A stretch of DNA of 64,000 nucleotides from Limonium bicolor (Eukaryota > Streptophyta > Magnoliopsida > Caryophyllales > Plumbaginaceae): NCBI GenBank assembly GCA_023374045.1, contig JAIOTZ010000245.1, positions 1 through 64,000 of the forward strand, given 5' to 3'. Shown in pieces: positions 59,847-64,000 of this stretch; the first letter of the stretch is position 1, and each line of letters starts with the position of its first letter. The notes beneath the pieces were generated by a model, which was not told where the DNA came from, did not search any database, and saw only the letters and a program-made list of their open reading frames with translations. Made by a program: the position numbers and the translations under genes.

Positions 59847-60149
59847 GCAAAGGAGAGTAATAATGTAGAAATCCAAGCTCAAGCTCCTTCAATGGTGGAA
59901 CACCTTGGCACCGAAATGGAGTCTTGGAGTTTTGAGAAGATAGGAATGAAGAGCTTGATGAGAGGAAGAGATTGGTGGTCTTTGTTTTTGATTTGGACAA
60001 GTGAGCAAGGTTTAACAAGAGATCAAAGTTGGAACTTCCATGGTGGTGTGTGTATTACCGAGAGAGAACAGCAAGAAGAAGGAAGAAGAGAGGTGTGGAG
60101 CCGTGTGAACAAGGGAGGAAATGAGAGAATAAGATAGAACTTACTTTAT

Positions 60150-60256
60150 GAAGATATTTATACTTATAAAGTAAAAAGTAAGTTAATTAGTTTTCTTTAC
60201 TTACTTTTTATTATCAACTAAGGAGTGGTGAGTCACACACTTAGAAAACCGGCCCC
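60150..60256 (-). promoter_or_regulatory. Predicted D promoter (TATA and upstream box)
   Basis: Sense TATAAATA at 60155-60162 suggests transcription start near 60125. About 90 nt upstream is GGGGCCGGTTTT (60245-60256), also present in the same position in E1 and in the LTR of B. Confidence 0.55.
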
Positions 60257-60786
60257 TTATATTATAATGAGGGTATTTTAGTCTTTGTTTGTCAATTTTT
60301 ACTTAGTACAACATATGTTATAAACTAGCTTGTAAAAGTACTATTCACCTAAACAAAGCACTTAGAAGTGAAATTTTTAATTTCCCACTAATATAGCCAC
60401 CCAAATGTGATACTATATAGTACACATGTATATTTAAGAGTAATGATGGACATTTAGCCATTCAAAACTCATTTACAAGACAATTTTTCAAAAACGTGCT
60501 TTAAGACTTCTTAAAGCACATTTTGTGTTTTAACTTGTTTTCAAGCTTGGTTTTCTTTGGTAATTGGTTTAATATGTTCATTAGTATAAAAATGAGGTCT
60601 TGGTAAGCTCATTAGGCCTTACTCAAGTTTATCCCAAGCTTAGAGCACATTTTGGCTCTTATTGACTTTAAAGCATATTTGTGTTTCCTTTTGTTTAAAT
60701 TTGTTTACCAAGTTTCTAAGACTCTTTTTAGTCTTATTACACCCTATTTATATGTTTAAACAATATGTTAAGGTTTGGGTATTTTC

Positions 60787-60791
60787 TCAGT
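60787..60791. repeat. Target site duplication of element D, right
   Basis: tcagt, matching 46740-46744. Confidence 0.85.
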
Positions 60792-63182
60792 AGTTGAATA
60801 ATTCTTCTGAGCGTCGTTGAGGGTTCTACTTGCATAGTAGATGGTTCTCAAGATCTTCTCCTTCTTTTGACATAAAGCGGCACCCACTGCATAGTCGCTG
60901 GCGTCGCACATAATTTCGAATGGAAGGCTCCAGTCTGGTGATATCACAATGGGGGCGGAGATGAGGCATTCTTTCAGTGTGTTGAAGGCTTGTAGGCATT
61001 TGTCAGTGAAGTCGAACTTGACGTCTTTAGCTAGGAGATCACATAGAGGTTTCGAAATTTTGGAGAAATCCTTGATAAACCTTCTATAGAACCCAGCATG
61101 GCCAAGGAAACTTCTGATGTCTTTCACCGTCGATGGTGGTGGTAATTTTTCAATAACTTCGACCTTGGCTTTGTCAACTTCAATGCCTTTTGAAGATATT
61201 TTGTGCCCAAGAACTATTCCTTCTTTAACCATGAAATGGCATTTTTCCCAGTTAAGCACAAGGTTAGTTTCTTCACATCGGGTGAGGATAGCGTCCAGAT
61301 TATTTAGACAGGATTCGAAAGTGTGACCAAAGACAGAGAAGTCGTCCATGAAGACTTCGATGCTCTTCTCAAGATAGTCGCTGAAGATTGCCATCATGCA
61401 TCTTTGAAATGTGGCTGGGGCATTGCATAGACCAAAAGGCATCCGATTATATGCAAATGTCCCGTATGGGCATGTGAATGTGGTTTTGTCTTGGTCTTCT
61501 GAGGCGATGGGTATTTGAAAATATCCTGAATAGCCATCCAGGAAGCAGTAGTAATCTTGCCCAGCCAATCTTTCCAGCATCTGATCAATGAATGGTAGAG
61601 GAAAGTGGTCCTTCCGCGTTGCGCTGTTCAGTTTCCTGTAATCGATGCAGACTCTCCATCCCGTCGTGGTTCTCTGGGGGATTAGATCACCTTTGTCGTT
61701 GGGGACCACAGTGAGACCTCCTTTTTTCGGGACCACTTGAACGGGGCTCACCCATTTGCTGTCGGAGATGGAGTAGATTATCCCAGCGTCGAGAAGTTTG
61801 AGCACTTCTTTCTTTACTACGTCTTTCATGTTGGGATTCAGCCTTCTCTGTGGTTGGACTAAAGGCTTGTAGGTATCTTCCATGTATATGTGATGTGTGC
61901 AGAAATGGGGGTTGATACCTTTGATGTCCGAAATGGACCAGCCTATTGCCTTCTTGTGGCTCTGAAGGATCTTCACAAGCTGTTCTTCCTGTGTACTTGT
62001 TAGGGATGAAGAAATAATAACAGGCAAAGTACAAAAATCAGAAAGGTAAACATACTTCAGATGTGATGGCAATTGTTTCATTTCTACGAGAGGGGGTTGT
62101 TCAATGGATGGTGGTAACTTCTGAGTAGATAGCTCTAATGGTTCTGGTGGTGGGTAGCGTGGTTTCGTATATGATTTTATCTTATCCAGAGCTGCTACCA
62201 TTTTGATTGTGTCAGGGTACATTAGTCGGTTATCACAGATTTCAGATAAAGCATTTTCAAGAGCGTCATTACGAATAATAGCAGATGAATTATCCTGCAC
62301 AATAGAGTCGACAATGTCTATGAAAAAGGTATCTTCTATATCAGCGGGTTTCTTTATAACCTTGGACATGTCGTATTCTAAAGTTTCGTTATGCAGCCTT
62401 AAAATGATTTTTCCTTTTTCAACATCGATTAGTGCTCTAGCAGTTCTCATGAAAGGTCGTCCTAAGATTAAGGGCACCCTAGTGTCTTCTTCCATGTCAA
62501 TTACAATAAAATCAGCGGGGAACACAAAAGTTCCTACAGTAACAATCAAATCTTCTATTATCCCTTTTGGGAATACTAAAGATCTATCTGCTAATTGTAA
62601 TTGAATAGAAGTAGGCATGCATTTACCAATCTTAAGTTTGTTGAAAGTTGAGAGTGGCATTAAATTGATACTAGCTCCTAGATCACATAGCCCACTACCA
62701 CAATCAACATTATCAATGGAACATGGAATAATTGGCAAACCTGGGTCTCCAAGTTTTGGAGGGAGACTCTTGAGAAGCACTGCTGACACTTCCTGTGTAA
62801 GGTGTACAGTTTCCACTTCCTGCAACGATCTTTTGTTGGTGATGATATCCTTCATGAACTTTGCGTATATTGGCATTTGTTTTAAAGCATCTGCAAAAGG
62901 AATATTAATCGTTAGTTTCTTGAAGTGAGTTAGAAACTTTCCAAACTGTTCATCTAAATTTTTCTTTCTTATTCTGTTTGGAAAAGGAAGTGGGGGAAGA
63001 ATTTTAGTGAGAGAGGAAGGAGTAGATTCAGGAGGCTCCTTCTCCTCGGAAATAATTTTCGTAGGAGGTGGGGCTTCTTCATCTTCCTGTTCTTCTTCTG
63101 GATTTTCTTGAGGCTCATGAGCTTGCTGTTCTTGGTTATCAGTATCATCTCGGGGAAGAGATGAGTTGAGTCGGCCTACCAC
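60787..63182 (-). CDS. Protease-reverse transcriptase of element C (cut by element D)
   Basis: 804-codon frame, of which the last few codons run into the LTR of element D. Acidic N-terminal linker (1-60), then the Athila-type segment LTHFKKLTINIPFADALKQM (~84-103), protease with CDLGAS (catalytic Asp167), RT with WRVCIDYRKLN (~509-519), FLDGYSGYFQIPI, MPFGLCNAPATFQ (581-593) and the FMDD active site (611-614), and the start of RNase H (CDASDYAVGAAL). It breaks at NYSTTEK, where D inserted; the rest is at 46744-46396. The start at 63182 is a frameshift relative to gag at about 63180, so translation in this copy would not reach it. It performs reverse transcription of element RNA. Confidence 0.9.
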
Positions 63183-63390
63183 TTCTCAATGTCACTGTCT
63201 GCCTTGGCCTGTTCCCTTGGATTTGGATTTGGCTGACTAGGGAAGGCACCAGGTGGCCTTTGTGCAAGCTGCTGGCTGATTTGCTCCAACTGTTGGTTGG
63301 TTTGTTGTATCTGGGCTTCAACCCTTCTGTTAGTGGCTTCTTGATCCACGAGTCTGGTATGGGTCGTAGTCATGAATCCTTTCATTAAGT
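63176..63390 (-). pseudogene. Gag-protease linker of element C
   Basis: LMKGFMTTTHTRLVDQEAT, then Gln-rich RRVEAQIQQTNQQLEQISQQ and PNPREQAKADSDIEK, the usual Athila gag tail. It is shifted in frame from both the gag segment upstream (stop at 63385) and the protease downstream. Confidence 0.7.
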
Positions 63391-64000
63391 TCCTGAATTC
63401 CTCATTTGGATCAGAAGAGGTGAGGATGGTTGTTGTTGTTGCTGGAAACCTGGAGGGGCACCTTGTGCTCTATAACCCATATTAGAATTTGGTTGGGGTC
63501 TGTTTCCCTGATAGGTATTGGAATTGTTGTTCTGCCCTCCTTGGTTCTGATCATTATTTTTCCATGAGAAATTCGGGTGATTTCTCCATGGGTAGTTGTT
63601 GTTGAAGTTATTGTTGTAGGAATTACCGGGGCGGTTTCCTATGAAGTTTACATCCTCGTATTGGTTTTTACCTTCGCACTGATGGGTTTCATGAGGACCG
63701 GCGCATATGACACATCCTTCTGTAGGTGGAACTGGTGGTGAACTTGTAGGTGGGGAAGCTATTGTTTTTACGATTTCGTTTTGAGATGTTGTTAGCTTTT
63801 CCACCATCTTTGCAAGGGACGAGATCTGGGCTGATAAATGATCCGTAGGCTCAACGTGGAGTAGGCCTGCTGCTCGTGGCGTTCTTCCCTTGGATCTCGT
63901 CCACTGTCTTGTATTGCTCGTCATGGTTTCGAGAAGGTCCATTCCTTCTTTAGGAGATTTCATCATGAAACTTCCTCCTGCAGAGGAATTGACGAGTAGT
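63385..64000 (-). CDS. Gag of element C (partial, open at window edge)
   Basis: Open to position 64000. Reads NSSAGGSFMMKSPKEGMDLL, a conserved Athila gag phrase, then a heptad-like region (LSAQISSLAKMVEKL), a knuckle CVICAGPHETHQC (CX2CX3HX4C), then an Asn-rich tail with YPWRNHPNFSWKNN. It forms the particle that packages element RNA. The frame stops at 63385 by an apparent frameshift before the protease. The N-terminal half is beyond the window. Confidence 0.85.
   Translation of the reverse strand, partial: LLVNSSAGGSFMMKSPKEGMDLLETMTSNTRQWTRSKGRTPRAAGLLHVEPTDHLSAQISSLAKMVEKLTTSQNEIVKTIASPPTSSPPVPPTEGCVICAGPHETHQCEGKNQYEDVNFIGNRPGNSYNNNFNNNYPWRNHPNFSWKNNDQNQGGQNNNSNTYQGNRPQPNSNMGYRAQGAPPGFQQQQQPSSPLLIQMRNSGT

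Larger units (their letters stand above)
46745..60786 (-). mobile_element. D: Tekay/Del-like chromovirus carrying an AlkB dioxygenase frame
   Basis: Complete 14.04 kb element on the minus strand: 5' LTR (56991-60786), PBS, gag in three exons, AlkB frame, protease-RT-RNase H, integrase, chromodomain, PPT, 3' LTR (46745-50544). A 5-bp duplication tcagt flanks it. The LTRs are almost identical by eye, differing by a few substitutions, small indels and a poly-T length change, so insertion was fairly recent. The outermost bases of both LTRs have drifted slightly (tgtacaacccc at 46745, gggtatttt at 60777). Pol carries one frameshift and one stop. The ALKBH1-like frame between gag and pol is not part of the standard chromovirus gene set. 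Confidence 0.93.
56991..60786 (-). repeat. D 5' LTR, 3.8 kb
   Basis: Plus-strand start tgtaacacccctaatac. Contains H4 (57079-57087 with 57092-57100), H3 (57370-57381), H2 (57383-57398), a poly-T run (58373-58389), and a GTCCGGAC array (58406-58520) next to ctgttcgcgactga (58446-58459). No gene is visible; a forward open frame at 59823-60137 runs against the element's transcription and recurs in the other LTR simply because the LTRs are copies. Confidence 0.92.
42285..64000 (-). mobile_element. C: Athila-like Ty3 retrotransposon, 5' end beyond the window
   Basis: Minus-strand order from the right edge: gag (64000-63176), protease-RT (63182-60787), interruption by element D, RNase H (46744-46396), integrase (46250-45150), 3' region, PPT, 3' LTR (42285-43931). 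The phrases [25 protein letters not shown] and EGKNQYEDVNF typify plant Athila/Tat elements. Several frameshifts in gag, RNase H and integrase make it inactive. It inserted into element B at 42285. Confidence 0.85.

Noticed and set aside
59823..60137. 104-codon forward frame in the LTR of D, also at 49658-49891
   Set aside because: Antisense to the LTR transcript. Present twice only because the LTRs are copies; no domain.

Overview
The window reads as gene-poor, repeat-dense heterochromatin from a flowering plant, probably a large-genome eudicot. I see no intact host gene, tRNA or rRNA. Nearly every base belongs to LTR retrotransposons of two Ty3/gypsy lineages: Tekay/Del-like chromoviruses with 4-5 kb LTRs bounded by TGAAATACC...GGTGTTACA, and Athila-like elements with ~1.65 kb LTRs ending TTATCA. 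A LINE remnant, a non-autonomous CACTA transposon and a long CA microsatellite are also present. Lineage names rest on reading domains and motifs; no search was run.

Layout. 1-1000: degenerate tandem array with splice-like motifs. ~1011-4678: forward LTR fragment. 4679-17626: reverse-strand non-coding LTR element E1 (LARD type) with PBS, PPT and both LTRs. 17627-18924: another forward LTR fragment. 18925-19898: unclassified, with a GTCCGGAC array. 19899-25250: solo LTR holding the CA repeat. 25251-26155: LINE fragment. 26156-32109: Athila-like element A, reverse. 32110-42284: forward LARD-type element B, inserted in A's integrase and itself carrying a solo Athila LTR (32843-34577, TSD ccacc) and a CACTA element (36411-38031, TSD acg). 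42285-64000: Athila-like element C, reverse, inserted in B and running off the right edge. 46745-60786: Tekay-like element D, reverse, inserted in C's RNase H region with TSD tcagt.

The main discovery is element D (14.0 kb). Between gag and pol it carries a reading frame for an AlkB-family Fe(II)/2-oxoglutarate dioxygenase (ALKBH1-like) with the HxD...H iron triad and both 2-oxoglutarate arginines present. Gag is interrupted by two small GT-AG introns that restore continuity exactly. The last gag exon ends in a phase-1 donor that can join in frame either to an acceptor opening the AlkB exon, which has its own stop and an AATAAA signal, or to an acceptor opening protease-pol. An LTR donor and an acceptor directly before the gag ATG could remove a ~3 kb leader containing the PBS. 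The inference is a retrotransposon that sorts its RNA by alternative splicing into Gag, Gag-AlkB, Gag-Pol and unspliced genomic RNA. This copy has an apparent frameshift at the start of the AlkB exon and a frameshift plus a nonsense codon in pol.

A second theme is RNA structure. Across D, E1, B and other LTRs, short hairpins recur at equivalent positions with compensating base changes: near the LTR 3' end, over the PBS and beside the PPT. A third theme is that unrelated Tekay-like and Athila-like LTRs share CCGG-rich palindromic repeat modules, suggesting sequence exchange between co-resident families.
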